Notes under the pieces: generated by a model
The model's database searches: none
What the model saw: the letters and a program-made list of their open reading frames with translations, nothing else
What the model was told of the DNA's origin: nothing
Position numbers and translations under genes: made by a program
Origin: Lachnospiraceae bacterium GAM79
GTDB lineage: Bacteria; Bacillota; Clostridia; Lachnospirales; Lachnospiraceae
Reading direction: 5' to 3'
NCBI GenBank assembly: GCA_020735665.1
Contig: CP085928.1
Span: forward strand, 1,652,501-1,716,500
Length of the DNA stretch: 64,000 nucleotides
In this document: positions 39,502 to 47,542 of the stretch, one piece after another
Layout of the letters: the number at the start of each line of letters is the position of its first letter
Numbering within the stretch: position 1 is the first letter of the stretch

Positions 39502-39530
39502 ATTATAGGACATATTATCTAATTTGGCAA
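39502..39530 (-). promoter_or_regulatory. Sigma-A promoter of the sugar-transporter operon
   Basis: Minus-strand TTGCCA (39525-39530), 17 bases, TATAAT (39502-39507). It gives a leader of about 200 bases before the GTG start; I recognise no riboswitch in it. The stretch 39531-39910 is very AT-rich and holds nothing I can support; the open frame there has no ribosome site. Confidence 0.75.
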
Positions 39531-39917
39531 GTCCTTTTTTATTCTTTTTTATCTTTTTTGTACATTTTTAAATTTTCGTTAAAAAAAATTTACCAATTTG
39601 CGACATGGGGTATTTATACTATTTCTACAATTTTAGCTCAATTGACATACAATTTAAACTTTTTCTTTTCCTTTGTCTCATTTTTCACATTGTTGCATTT
39701 CTCTTTCTATATAACTCTGTCTGTACACAATAGTCAATGCGTATTTGTTAAAATGTATACGTTTTTACCACAACACACATCGCCAATTCTGTTTTTATCA
39801 GGTACTCATCTTTATGATCTGCTAAATACATATTCTTTATATTTCATTTCTTATATTTTCATTCTTTTTTCATACTCTTTACCATACCTGCTCCTTTTTA
39901 TCCATTTCCATCTGTGT

Positions 39918-39923
39918 TATACT
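39918..39923 (+). promoter_or_regulatory. Extended -10 promoter element
   Basis: TATACT preceded by TGT (39915-39917), 34 bases before the start of the lysine-rich membrane protein gene. No clear -35. Confidence 0.45.
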
Positions 39924-39956
39924 TATCATTATTATATAAGAAGAAAAGGAAACAAT

Positions 39957-40964
39957 ATGGGCAACAGTAAAAAGAAAAAGAAGAAAAGCAACAATGTCGC
40001 CGCAAATTCTCAGGCGCAGGTAAAAAAACAGACTGCTGTACAAACAGCAAAACCGGCTAAGGCACAAAATATCGAAACCAAACAGGAAACTGTCAATACT
40101 CAGACTGCCGTCGAAAAGAAGGAACCGGCAAAAGCACAGAATATTGAAAACAAACAGGATCAGCCGCACGAGTTCAAAGATCCCCGCAAGGTTCCACCAA
40201 AGGAAGATCTTAAGATTGAGGACAAACTGGAATTTGCAACGATGTCCCGTAAAGAGCGCCGGGCAGCAAAAAGAAAACGATTAAAGGAAACTACCGAAGG
40301 AATGACCTTTGTGCAAAAGTTACAATACTTTTTATATGCATATAAGATGGAGATCCTGTTGCCGCTGATCGTGATCATCGCAATCAGTCTGATCGTAGTT
40401 GCATTCTTCCGTGGCAACAAACCGATTGCACTCTCCTATGCAGTTGTAAACTGCGAAGATCTGGAAGCACTTGATTCCTCTGTCATAGAAACTGATTATT
40501 GGAACTACTATGGTTTTGATGACAATTATCAGTTTCAGAAGGTTCTGGATCTGAAGTATGATCCAAGCACCAGCACCAATGAAGTATCCAAAGATGCCGA
40601 AAGCGGAAACTACATTGCATTTCCTACTCTATGTGATGAAAACTACTACGATATTATCATTACAAATAAACGCGGGTTGGAATACCTAAGTGAAAGTTCG
40701 ATCATTCATACACTGGGTGAAGCCTTACCTTCCGATCTGTATGATATTTTCACTGCTGATTATAATGATCAGATCACAACTTCTCCTGCTTACACAGGAA
40801 AGAGTGCTCCATACGCGATCAACATCAGTGATACCGACTTTGCAAAGAAGTTGAATCCGGGCTACGATGATGTCTACATCTGTTTCCCCGGCGTATCCGA
40901 AGACAACCAGAAGCGTGTCAAGCAGATCTGTAACTTCATCTTCGATCTCGGATTGGAGCTATAA
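39957..40964 (+). CDS. Membrane protein with Lys/Gln-rich cytoplasmic N-terminus, unknown function
   Basis: 335 residues; not recognised as a member of a named family. Residues 1-80 are disordered-looking and strongly basic, with an imperfect internal duplication (PAKAQNIETKQ, PAKAQNIENKQ). RKERRAAKRKR follows, then one membrane helix (EILLPLIVIIAISLIVVAFF, about residues 137-156) and an extracytoplasmic domain of about 170 residues with many Tyr and Asp. The shape suggests an anchored surface domain whose tail could bind RNA, DNA or acidic lipid. Start ATG 39957 after AAAAGGAAAC; the frame upstream to 39558 is low-complexity and without ribosome site. Convergent with the CPBP gene. Confidence 0.75.
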   Translation: MGNSKKKKKKSNNVAANSQAQVKKQTAVQTAKPAKAQNIETKQETVNTQTAVEKKEPAKAQNIENKQDQPHEFKDPRKVPPKEDLKIEDKLEFATMSRKERRAAKRKRLKETTEGMTFVQKLQYFLYAYKMEILLPLIVIIAISLIVVAFFRGNKPIALSYAVVNCEDLEALDSSVIETDYWNYYGFDDNYQFQKVLDLKYDPSTSTNEVSKDAESGNYIAFPTLCDENYYDIIITNKRGLEYLSESSIIHTLGEALPSDLYDIFTADYNDQITTSPAYTGKSAPYAINISDTDFAKKLNPGYDDVYICFPGVSEDNQKRVKQICNFIFDLGLEL

Positions 40965-40975
40965 ATAATACCTAT

Positions 40976-41238
40976 ATAGAAGGAGATCACACAGGGCTGT
41001 CTCCAGAGCGATCCGTTATATGAATATACCCACTATAAATGACTTGCTGCGGTTTCTGCTCGCAACACATGCCTGATTCGTAAATACTTCTGTGCTAACT
41101 CGCCTTCGGCTCAGACAAGCACCCGTATTTACTGGCAATGTGTTGCTTGCGACGAAATCCTCGCAAACGTCATATTATAGTGGATATATTCATACAACGG
41201 ATTCACTCCGGAGGCAGCCCTGTGTGATCTTCTTCTAT
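40976..41238. repeat. Foldback element B2
   Basis: Begins 12 bases after the stop of the upstream gene and runs over the stop codon of the CPBP gene. Outer arms match over about 65 bases (ATAGAAG, AGATCACACAGGGCTG, GTATGAATATA-type segments) and continue into the conserved CCACTATAA / TTATAGTGG. Apical hairpin 41092-41122 GTGCT / AGCAC, GCC / GGC; next helix GTAAATAC (41080-41087) / GTATTTAC (41125-41132). Core is inverted relative to B1. Confidence 0.8.
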
Positions 41239-42218
41239 TCAGCTATATTCTGTTTTGTTTCTTTTCTATTATAGTAAAACATTCCGAGGACTAAGACTAC
41301 TGCCATCACGATGGTTGCCACAATGCTGCCCTCCATGCCGAATTTACCGCCCGTCAGGAATATATTTCCCGGTTTGATCTCAGAGGAAAGAACAGCACTT
41401 CCTACATTGGTTCCGCTGACAGAGATTCCATAGAAGGTTCCCTGCACAAAATTCCACATACTATGGTAGCCTGCCGCACCCCAGATATCATTTGTTTTTA
41501 TCACATAGAGTGACAGGAATATTCCGATCAACATCAGATTGAAGAAAGCAAGAACTGTAAGTCCGGGATTTAGCATATGGCAGAATGCAAATGCCAGTGA
41601 ATTCACAAGAACAGCTTTTACTGCCGAGCTTCGTTTCATCAGACTTATCATAAAATATCCGCGGAATGCAATCTCCTCACTGAAGCCCTGTACCAGAAAT
41701 CCGATAAAATATAAAAGCACGATCAGCAGATTGCAGTTCTGATTCCATCCCTTAATATCTACAAATCCAAGAGCAACACCTGCAAGTACGCAAAGAGAAA
41801 AGGATATCGCACCAACAAGCAAGCCCTGTACATAATGCTTTGCTCCATCTTTCTTAATAATTCCCATGGAATAATAGGAGCGCTTTTCTATCTTATTACA
41901 ATAGACCAGAACAGAAATGATCAGGATCAGTGTACAGAATAATGTAAGTATATACATTCCGTCTGTCATATTGGTTGCCAATTCCATCATATCTGAAAAT
42001 GATGAATCGTCATTTAAAAACAGCCGCTGCAGTTGGTCGAACATTTCCACATCCGACAGAAACAGATACATTTCATATATCGCAGGGATCAAACCTGCAA
42101 TAAAGCTTCCGATCAGGAATACCAGAATAAACCGCCATATTTCCTTGCCAAACGAATAAATCTTTCCTTCTTCGCCTGCCCGTTTTGCAATCTCAGGCTT
42201 TTCTAATCTCATCTTCAT
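41235..42218 (-). CDS. CPBP family intramembrane metalloprotease
   Basis: 327 residues, about seven to eight membrane helices. The Abi/CPBP motifs are present: FSEEIAFRGYF (Glu-Glu and Arg), FCHMLNPGL (His) and AAGYHSMWNFVQG (His and Asn). Members act as type II CAAX-prenyl endopeptidases in eukaryotes; in bacteria several are linked to bacteriocin immunity or membrane protein turnover, and the substrate here is unknown. ATG 42218 follows AGGGG by eight bases; a GTG nine bases earlier overlaps the ribosome site. Confidence 0.88.
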   Translation of the reverse strand: MKMRLEKPEIAKRAGEEGKIYSFGKEIWRFILVFLIGSFIAGLIPAIYEMYLFLSDVEMFDQLQRLFLNDDSSFSDMMELATNMTDGMYILTLFCTLILIISVLVYCNKIEKRSYYSMGIIKKDGAKHYVQGLLVGAISFSLCVLAGVALGFVDIKGWNQNCNLLIVLLYFIGFLVQGFSEEIAFRGYFMISLMKRSSAVKAVLVNSLAFAFCHMLNPGLTVLAFFNLMLIGIFLSLYVIKTNDIWGAAGYHSMWNFVQGTFYGISVSGTNVGSAVLSSEIKPGNIFLTGGKFGMEGSIVATIVMAVVLVLGMFYYNRKETKQNIAE

Positions 42219-42254
42219 ATGAAACACCCCTGTCTGCCATCTTTACTTCTATTC

Positions 42255-43886
42255 TTAATCTTCTCCATCAACATCCATGTTCATGATCTGACGTTTTCTT
42301 GCAAGCTCATCATTTGCCAGATATTCATCATATGTTGTCTGCTTATCGATCAGACCTGTATTGGTAAGCTCGATAATACGATTTGCTGTTGTCTGTACGA
42401 ACTGATGATCCTGTGATGAGAACAGAATAACACCCGGGAACTTGATCAGTCCATTATTCAATGCTGTAATAGATTCCATATCCAGATGGTTTGTAGGCTC
42501 ATCTAAGATCAGGCAGTTTGGAGCCATGATCATTAGCTTGGATAACATACAACGAACCTTTTCTCCACCGGACAGAACCTTTACCTTCTTAACACCATCG
42601 TCGCCGGCAAATAACATTCTTCCAAGGAAGCCTCGTACATAAGTTGCATCCTTTTCTTCCGAATACTGTGTCAGCCAGTCTACGATGATCAGGTCATTAT
42701 CGAATTCCTTTGTGTTGTCCTTCGGAAAATAACCCTGTGAAGTTGTAACGCCCCACTTGAAGCTTCCTTCATCCGGCTTTTCTTCTCCCGCAAGGATCTT
42801 GAACAGCATTGTTGTTGCCTTTGTATTTGGTCCGACAAATGCAATCTTGTCATCATGTCCTACTGTAAACGATACATCATCTAACAGTTTCTCGCCTTCT
42901 ACTGTCTTTGAAATATGAGATACGGTCAATACTTCATTTCCGATCTCTCTCTTTGGGCGGAAATCAATATATGGGTATTTACGGCTGGATGGCTTGATAT
43001 CATCCAGTTCGATCTTTTCCAGTGCTCTCTTTCTGGAGGTTGCCTGTTTGGACTTGGAAGCATTTGCCGAGAATCTCTGAATGAATTCCTGTAATTCCTT
43101 GATCTTCTCTTCCTTCTTCTTATTTGCTTCTTTCATCTGCTTGATCATCAACTGACTGGACTCATACCAGAAATCATAGTTACCGGCATATAACTGGATC
43201 TTTGCATAATCGATATCGGCGATCTGAGTACATACCTTATTCAAGAAATAACGGTCATGGGATACCACGATAACGGTATTCTCAAAGTTGATCAGGAATT
43301 CCTCCAACCATGCGATCGCATCCATATCCAGATGGTTCGTAGGCTCATCGAGAAGAAGAACGTCAGGATTGCCAAATAACGCCTGCGCAAGCAGTGCCTT
43401 AACCTTCAGTCCACCATCCAAATCTTTCATCATCATATAATGATATTCTGTATCCACACCAAGGCCATTTAGCAAAGTCTCCGCATCGGATTCTGCTTCC
43501 CATCCGTTCATATCAGCAAATTCGCCCTCAAGTTCGGAAGCACGGATACCATCTTCATCTGTAAAATCTTCTTTTGCATAGATCGCATCTTTTTCTTTCA
43601 TGATCTCATACAGGCGCTTGTTTCCCATGATAACAGTATCGAGTACTGTGTATTCATCGAACTTGTAGTGATCCTGCTGTAATACAGACAGACGCTCCCC
43701 CTCATCCATTGTGACATCACCCTTTGATGGTTCGATCTCTCCTGAAAGGATCTTCAAAAAGGTTGATTTACCGGCTCCGTTTGCTCCGATCAGTCCGTAG
43801 CAGTTACCCGGTACAAATTTAATATTTACATCTTCAAATAAAGCTTTCTTTCCAAATCTTAATGTTACGTTATTTGCACTTATCAT
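42255..43886 (-). CDS. ABC-F family ATPase, YbiT type, with altered second Walker A
   Basis: 543 residues, two ABC domains joined by a helical linker of about 80 residues (IKQMKEANKKKEEKIKELQEF), no membrane part. Domain 1 is canonical: GANGAGKST, LLLDEPTNHLD, SHDRYF. Domain 2 has LSGGEKVRC and LILDEPTNHLDME, but its P-loop reads GPNTKATT (about residue 346), lacking the Lys at the GK[ST] position. ABC-F proteins work on the ribosome E site, rescuing or tuning translation; YbiT is one of the four housekeeping types. A resistance role is less likely, as the linker is short. 36 bases upstream of the CPBP gene. Confidence 0.9.
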   Translation of the reverse strand: MISANNVTLRFGKKALFEDVNIKFVPGNCYGLIGANGAGKSTFLKILSGEIEPSKGDVTMDEGERLSVLQQDHYKFDEYTVLDTVIMGNKRLYEIMKEKDAIYAKEDFTDEDGIRASELEGEFADMNGWEAESDAETLLNGLGVDTEYHYMMMKDLDGGLKVKALLAQALFGNPDVLLLDEPTNHLDMDAIAWLEEFLINFENTVIVVSHDRYFLNKVCTQIADIDYAKIQLYAGNYDFWYESSQLMIKQMKEANKKKEEKIKELQEFIQRFSANASKSKQATSRKRALEKIELDDIKPSSRKYPYIDFRPKREIGNEVLTVSHISKTVEGEKLLDDVSFTVGHDDKIAFVGPNTKATTMLFKILAGEEKPDEGSFKWGVTTSQGYFPKDNTKEFDNDLIIVDWLTQYSEEKDATYVRGFLGRMLFAGDDGVKKVKVLSGGEKVRCMLSKLMIMAPNCLILDEPTNHLDMESITALNNGLIKFPGVILFSSQDHQFVQTTANRIIELTNTGLIDKQTTYDEYLANDELARKRQIMNMDVDGED

Positions 43887-43978
43887 CGATACACATACCT
43901 TTCCATTTTTCTAATCTAAAAGTATATCAACTAGTTGAATATGTGTCAATTATGAAAAGAACGTATGCACCTGAAAAA

Positions 43979-44015
43979 AGCCGGAAAAGGCTAATTTGGC
44001 AAGTCTTTTCCGGCT
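43979..44015 (-). terminator. Terminator of the small Cys-rich protein gene
   Basis: 11-bp perfect stem AGCCGGAAAAG / CTTTTCCGGCT with a 15-base loop; on the minus strand it is followed by TTTTTTC. Overlapping its upstream side is a 12-base perfect palindrome CTGACCGGTCAG at 44014-44025. Confidence 0.85.
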
Positions 44016-44053
44016 GACCGGTCAGGGGTGAACCCTTCTGTTTTGTTTTCCTG

Positions 44054-44242
44054 TTATTTCAGATTCTTTACAATCGGATCATAAAGATCTAATTTGCAAT
44101 GTTTGTCCTTACTGAAATGGGAACAGTTTAAGCAGCTCTTTTCACCATCCGCTTTGTTGGTCATGCTGTTGCAATGGCATGTCTTTTCATAAGCACTGCA
44201 ACGTTCTGCTACCTCATGATAGGTTTCTGTTGAACTTCTCAT
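44054..44242 (-). CDS. Small Cys-rich protein, unknown function
   Basis: 62 residues with six Cys: CSAYEKTCHC in the first half and CLNCSHFSKDKHC in the second, the latter like a metal-binding or redox motif. No signal peptide. The GGAGG ribosome site seven bases before the ATG and the own terminator show it is a real gene. I do not recognise a named family; similar small proteins occur in Lachnospiraceae. It follows a short frame at 44268-44384 that also has Cys and His residues and might be cotranscribed. Confidence 0.75.
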   Translation of the reverse strand: MRSSTETYHEVAERCSAYEKTCHCNSMTNKADGEKSCLNCSHFSKDKHCKLDLYDPIVKNLK

Positions 44243-44267
44243 CGTTCTTACCTCCTTGACATTTGTC

Positions 44268-44384
44268 AGTCTTTATCGCAGATTTCATAGATCCGGTCAT
44301 GCAACAACAACATCAGGCAATGGTATCTGCATAACTGTCTATTATCATCTACATGCATTAGTATCTGCATCTTCTCCTTCATTT
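44268..44384 (-). CDS. Possible 38-residue peptide upstream of the Cys-rich protein
   Basis: An open frame starting MKEKMQILMHVDD and ending IYEICDKD, stop 25 bases before the next start. Composition looks protein-like, with CRYHCLMLLLHDRIYE forming a possible amphipathic helix with two Cys and two His. An AAGGAG sits inside the beginning of the frame and would serve the second ATG (44372) with only three bases of spacing, so the start is unsure. It fills the otherwise unexplained 268 bases between the two divergent genes. Codon-level comparison with relatives would decide. Confidence 0.35.
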
Positions 44385-44448
44385 ATTCCGAACACTACCG
44401 GATAGTCTAATGTTTATATAAAACCACCATTTCTTAGTCGTTCTGTTC

Positions 44449-44477
44449 TTGACAAGCTTTTCTCTATTCTGTACAAT
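44449..44477 (+). promoter_or_regulatory. Sigma-A promoter of the CNNM gene
   Basis: TTGACA (44449-44454), 17 bases, TACAAT (44472-44477); the start codon is 34 bases past the -10. Confidence 0.8.
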
Positions 44478-44510
44478 CAAAAGCAAAAATATTTTTAGGA
44501 GATGATTTTT

Positions 44511-45803
44511 TTGCACCCCAGTACAATTATCCAGTTAATTACAATTATTCTATTAATCCTGTTATCGGCATTCTTTTCTTCTGCCGAAACAGCTCTTACA
44601 ACTGTCAATAAATTCACCCTGCGTTCAATGGCTGATAGCGGGAACAAACGTGCTGCCCGAGTTCTTAAACTGATCTCTAACAGCGACAAACTGATCAGCA
44701 CAATATTAATAGGTAATAACATCGTGAATATTTCAGCTTCCGCTCTTGCAACAACACTTACCACTAATTTATTCGGAAGCAAGGCAGTCGGAATCGCAAC
44801 CGGAATCCTCACCCTTTTGATCCTGTTATTTGGTGAGATCACACCGAAAACGCTTGCCCAAAATAACAGTGTTAAAATGTCAATACTTTATGTGGACGTC
44901 GTACAGTTTCTGGTATATATCTTTACCCCATTTGTATTCATCATAAACAAGATCTCTCATGTTATTTTCTGGATCTTACATATGGATACAAACGAAAGTG
45001 CCAAATCCATTACCGAAGATGAACTGATCACCATGGTAAACGTCAGTGAGGAAGAAGGTGTCATCGAGAACAAGGAAAAGGAAATGATCACAAACGTAGT
45101 GGACTTCGGAGATTCCCGTGTTCGTGATATTATGATTCCCCGTACCGATGTGACCATGGTTCCTGTTACCGCTACTTATGATGAACTGCTGAAGCAGTAT
45201 ATGGAGGTTCCTTACACCAGACTTCCTGTTTATAAGGATTCTCGTGATAATGTCATCGGCATCCTGCATGTAAAAGATCTGTTCTTTTATAAAGCAACCC
45301 ATGACATCAACAATTTTGACGTAACAAACATCGTCCGCGAACCATTCTATGTTTATGAATTTCAAAAAACAAATGATCTTTTGGCAAACATGAAATCCAG
45401 TTCAAATTCCATCGGTATCGTGCTGGATGAATATGGCGTCTGTGTTGGTCTGATCTCTATGGAGGACTTGATCGAAGAAATAATCGGTGATATCAAGGAT
45501 GAATACGATGATGCAGAGCATAATAATATTGTGAAAATAGATGATACACATTACAGCATTGATGGCGGAATCAAATTAGACGACCTGAACGATGCGCTGG
45601 ATCTGGATATCGAATCTGAAGATTATGATTCTATCGGTGGTTATATCATTCAGTTATTAGATCACCTTCCATCCGTTGGAGATACAGCATCTGATGGTGT
45701 GATATCCTGCAAGGTAACAAAATTAGATAAAAATCGTGTTTCACGAGTTCTGCTCGAAATTCTACCAAAGCCGAATACTGATATTGATAGCAACAACGAA
45801 TAA
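44511..45803 (+). CDS. CNNM/CorC (HlyC) family transporter with CBS domains
   Basis: 430 residues. N-terminal DUF21 domain with about four helices and the SSAETAL motif; then two CBS domains (IMIPRTDVTMVPV and YRLP-type VPYTRLPVYKDS..., through IVLDEYGVCVGLISMEDLIEEIIGDI) and a C-terminal CorC/HlyC domain. The family is linked to Mg2+ (and sometimes Na+ or Co2+) transport. An ATG at 44502 is too close to AGGAG; the TTG at 44511 has nine bases of spacing and is chosen. Single gene. Confidence 0.92.
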   Translation: MHPSTIIQLITIILLILLSAFFSSAETALTTVNKFTLRSMADSGNKRAARVLKLISNSDKLISTILIGNNIVNISASALATTLTTNLFGSKAVGIATGILTLLILLFGEITPKTLAQNNSVKMSILYVDVVQFLVYIFTPFVFIINKISHVIFWILHMDTNESAKSITEDELITMVNVSEEEGVIENKEKEMITNVVDFGDSRVRDIMIPRTDVTMVPVTATYDELLKQYMEVPYTRLPVYKDSRDNVIGILHVKDLFFYKATHDINNFDVTNIVREPFYVYEFQKTNDLLANMKSSSNSIGIVLDEYGVCVGLISMEDLIEEIIGDIKDEYDDAEHNNIVKIDDTHYSIDGGIKLDDLNDALDLDIESEDYDSIGGYIIQLLDHLPSVGDTASDGVISCKVTKLDKNRVSRVLLEILPKPNTDIDSNNE

Positions 45804-45908
45804 TCCAATCTGTTCTTAAAAACTGCCATCTAAAAAGAGCATCATAACATAGACACACATACGTCTGTTCAGTTTGAGTTTTTAATTTTAAAAATTCTGT
45901 CAAAATGC

Positions 45909-45937
45909 TTGTGTTGTGATTTTTATTCCTATATAAT
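45909..45937 (+). promoter_or_regulatory. Promoter of the DUF1836 gene
   Basis: TTGTGT (45909-45914), 17 bases, TATAAT (45932-45937). Confidence 0.6.
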
Positions 45938-45954
45938 AGAATACTAAGGTTATA

Positions 45955-45996
45955 AAGTCCTGTATTTCATATCGTTTACATGAAAGCAGGACTTTC
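45955..45996 (+). promoter_or_regulatory. Leader hairpin upstream of the DUF1836 gene
   Basis: AAAGTCCTG / CAGGACTTT with an inner TTCAT / ATGAA helix; it would form at the 5' end of the transcript from the promoter at 45909. There is no T run after it, so RNA stabilisation or protein binding is more likely than termination. Confidence 0.4.
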
Positions 45997-46040
45997 CTAT
46001 AGAATTCATACAGATTTGGTTATGTTTGGGAGAGATTCTA

Positions 46041-46763
46041 ATGAATAAAAATATTACTCGCAGAAAAAAATTATTACAGATTGCAACTTCTCTGAGTTAC
46101 ATCGATCCGGATGATATACCTGAGATCGATCTGTATATGGATCAGTTAACAACCTTTATGGAGGATAAGCTGAACGCTAATAAACGAAGTGACGATGACA
46201 AGACCATGACAAAGACCATGATCAATAATTATACGAAAAACAACCTTCTCCCGCCACCCGACAAGAAGCGTTACTCCAAGGATCATCTGATCATGCTGTT
46301 GTATATTTACTACCTCAAGAACTTTGTAAGTATCACTGATATTCAGACACTTCTTGCCCCGATGAATAACAACGACTGCTATAACGGTGAATCACCGGTC
46401 AACATCGAAGAGGTCTACCGCAAATTATTCAATTACGAGATCGATAACTATAATGACATAATCAAAAGCATCTTATCCACCTATGATAAGGCATCCGATA
46501 TGTATGATCCGGAAACAGACGCTTATCTTCACGATATGTGTATGGTCTCTATGTTGTCCGTTGATGTCTATGTTAAGAAGAAGTGCATCGAGCACCTGAT
46601 TGATGACATGCATTCCGTTCAGGAACAGACATTAAAGAAAAATGAACAAAAAATAAAAAACACAGAGAAAGCAAAAGCTGCAGAGAAAGCCGCCACAGCC
46701 GGAAAGACAAAAGCAAACGATACATCTGTCAGCTTCAAGTCAACTAATAAAAAGATAAAATAA
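46041..46763 (+). CDS. DUF1836 family protein
   Basis: 240 residues. The DUF1836 part covers about residues 15-180: LPPPDKKRYSKDHLIMLLYIYYLKNFVSITDIQTLL is reminiscent of MerR-like helix-turn-helix proteins, and DUF1836 proteins are often regarded as possible DNA-binding regulators. The last 45 residues are a Lys/Ala-rich coil (EQKIKNTEKAKAAEKAA). ATG 46041 has GGGAGA seven bases upstream; a TTG-started frame to 46026 overlaps that site. Function unknown. Confidence 0.8.
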   Translation: MNKNITRRKKLLQIATSLSYIDPDDIPEIDLYMDQLTTFMEDKLNANKRSDDDKTMTKTMINNYTKNNLLPPPDKKRYSKDHLIMLLYIYYLKNFVSITDIQTLLAPMNNNDCYNGESPVNIEEVYRKLFNYEIDNYNDIIKSILSTYDKASDMYDPETDAYLHDMCMVSMLSVDVYVKKKCIEHLIDDMHSVQEQTLKKNEQKIKNTEKAKAAEKAATAGKTKANDTSVSFKSTNKKIK

Positions 46764-46779
46764 AACTTTCAGATTGTAC

Positions 46780-46822
46780 TATAAAGAAATACAGCAAGCC
46801 ACGCTTGCTGTATTTCTTTATA
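46780..46822. terminator. Terminator after the DUF1836 gene
   Basis: A 20-bp perfect stem (TATAAAGAAATACAGCAAGC and its complement) with a three-base loop CAC, 17 bases past the stop codon. T-rich arms allow action in both directions. Confidence 0.9.
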
Positions 46823-46854
46823 ACTAAAATGAATGAAAAAAGGCTCTGTTGCAT

Positions 46855-47034
46855 CTGTCCAAGTGTCTTTGCAGGATCCCAGTAATTGTTACCAACACGC
46901 TGTGGTGTAGCATATGCTGCCTGTGCTGCAAGTGCTGCGATAGCCGGATCTGCCTGTACTACATCTGAATTTGATGCTTCGATGTTAGATGGTCCAAGGC
47001 CTCTTGCTTCATATCTTGCTATCTGTGAATCATA
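46855..47034 (-). pseudogene. Fragment of a maltose-type ABC binding protein
   Basis: About 60 codons on the minus strand read YDSQIARYEARGLGPSN, then PAIAALAAQAAYATPQRVGNNYWDPAKTLGQ, the C-terminal region of CUT1 maltose/oligosaccharide-binding lipoproteins. A stop (TAA) stands one residue group upstream in the same frame and the match ends abruptly at the GQ near 46855, so only an internal piece is left. The rest of 46823-47206 is AT-rich with an operator-like site at 47152. Confidence 0.75.
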
Positions 47035-47151
47035 GCATGTTTATACATTTTGATCAGTTTTTTAACCTATTTTTATGTGCTATATTACAAATACATCTAT
47101 CTATTCAAACAGATAGTTGCGTGTTTTTAATAGTTTTTTCCAAAATATGGT

Positions 47152-47167
47152 GCAACAGTTTGCGCAA
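47152..47167 (-). promoter_or_regulatory. Leftover MalR-type operator
   Basis: On the minus strand TTGCGCAAACTGTTGC, matching the sites at 48251-48268 and 48286-48300 (TTGCGCAAA, 2-3 bases, TTGC). It lies upstream of the binding-protein fragment, where the operator of an intact gene would be. Confidence 0.5.
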
Positions 47168-47206
47168 GTAGCAAATAAGTCTCTCTTTCTGAGAAATACT
47201 TAACTA

Positions 47207-47413
47207 ATATAAGCCCGGCTACCTGTCTGATTATATAAAAAGCAATAACATTCATGCAGTTTCGTAATGAGATGCACTCTAACCGTCAGCGCCAAGCCCA
47301 TGTCTGAACCCGCAGGGTGAGTTTGGGCGACTGCTGATAAATAGGTGAGTGTATCGAATAGAAACGAAATGAGTCATGCGTTTATATAATCAGACAGGAA
47401 GCCGGACTTATAT
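47207..47413. repeat. Foldback element B3 (divergent)
   Basis: Outer arms ATATAAG-CCGGCT-CCTGTCTGATTATATAAA match with two mismatches over 32 bases. Core with CAGTTTCG, GATGCAC and GAAACGAAATGAGTCAT as in B1. Apical hairpin 47296-47328: GCCCA / TGGGC, ACCC / GGGT, loop GCA, with internal-loop strands TGTCTGA and GAGTT. The only element not between convergent intact genes. Confidence 0.75.
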
Positions 47414-47430
47414 CATTCTAACCCAACACA

Positions 47431-47468
47431 AAAGAGAGCCTTATCATCAGCTTAATAAGGCTCTCTTT
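47431..47468. terminator. Bidirectional terminator
   Basis: AAAGAGAGCCTTAT / ATAAGGCTCTCTTT, 14-bp perfect stem with a 10-base loop. It stands downstream of the broken LacI gene on the minus strand. Beyond it 47472-47479 is AGGAGGGG followed by a 31-codon plus frame starting at 47486 that overlaps the broken gene and is not supported otherwise. Confidence 0.8.
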
Positions 47469-47542
47469 AAAGGAGGGGGGTATTTATGTTCACGTTAAAA
47501 CCTCAAGGTTTCAACGGTTTGCATACATTCTATATGCCTGAT

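Noticed and set aside
39558-39956. N-terminal extension of the lysine-rich membrane protein with several hydrophobic stretches
   Set aside because: No ribosome site at its start; AT-rich DNA yields Phe/Tyr/Leu-rich translation by chance. A good ribosome site precedes ATG 39957.
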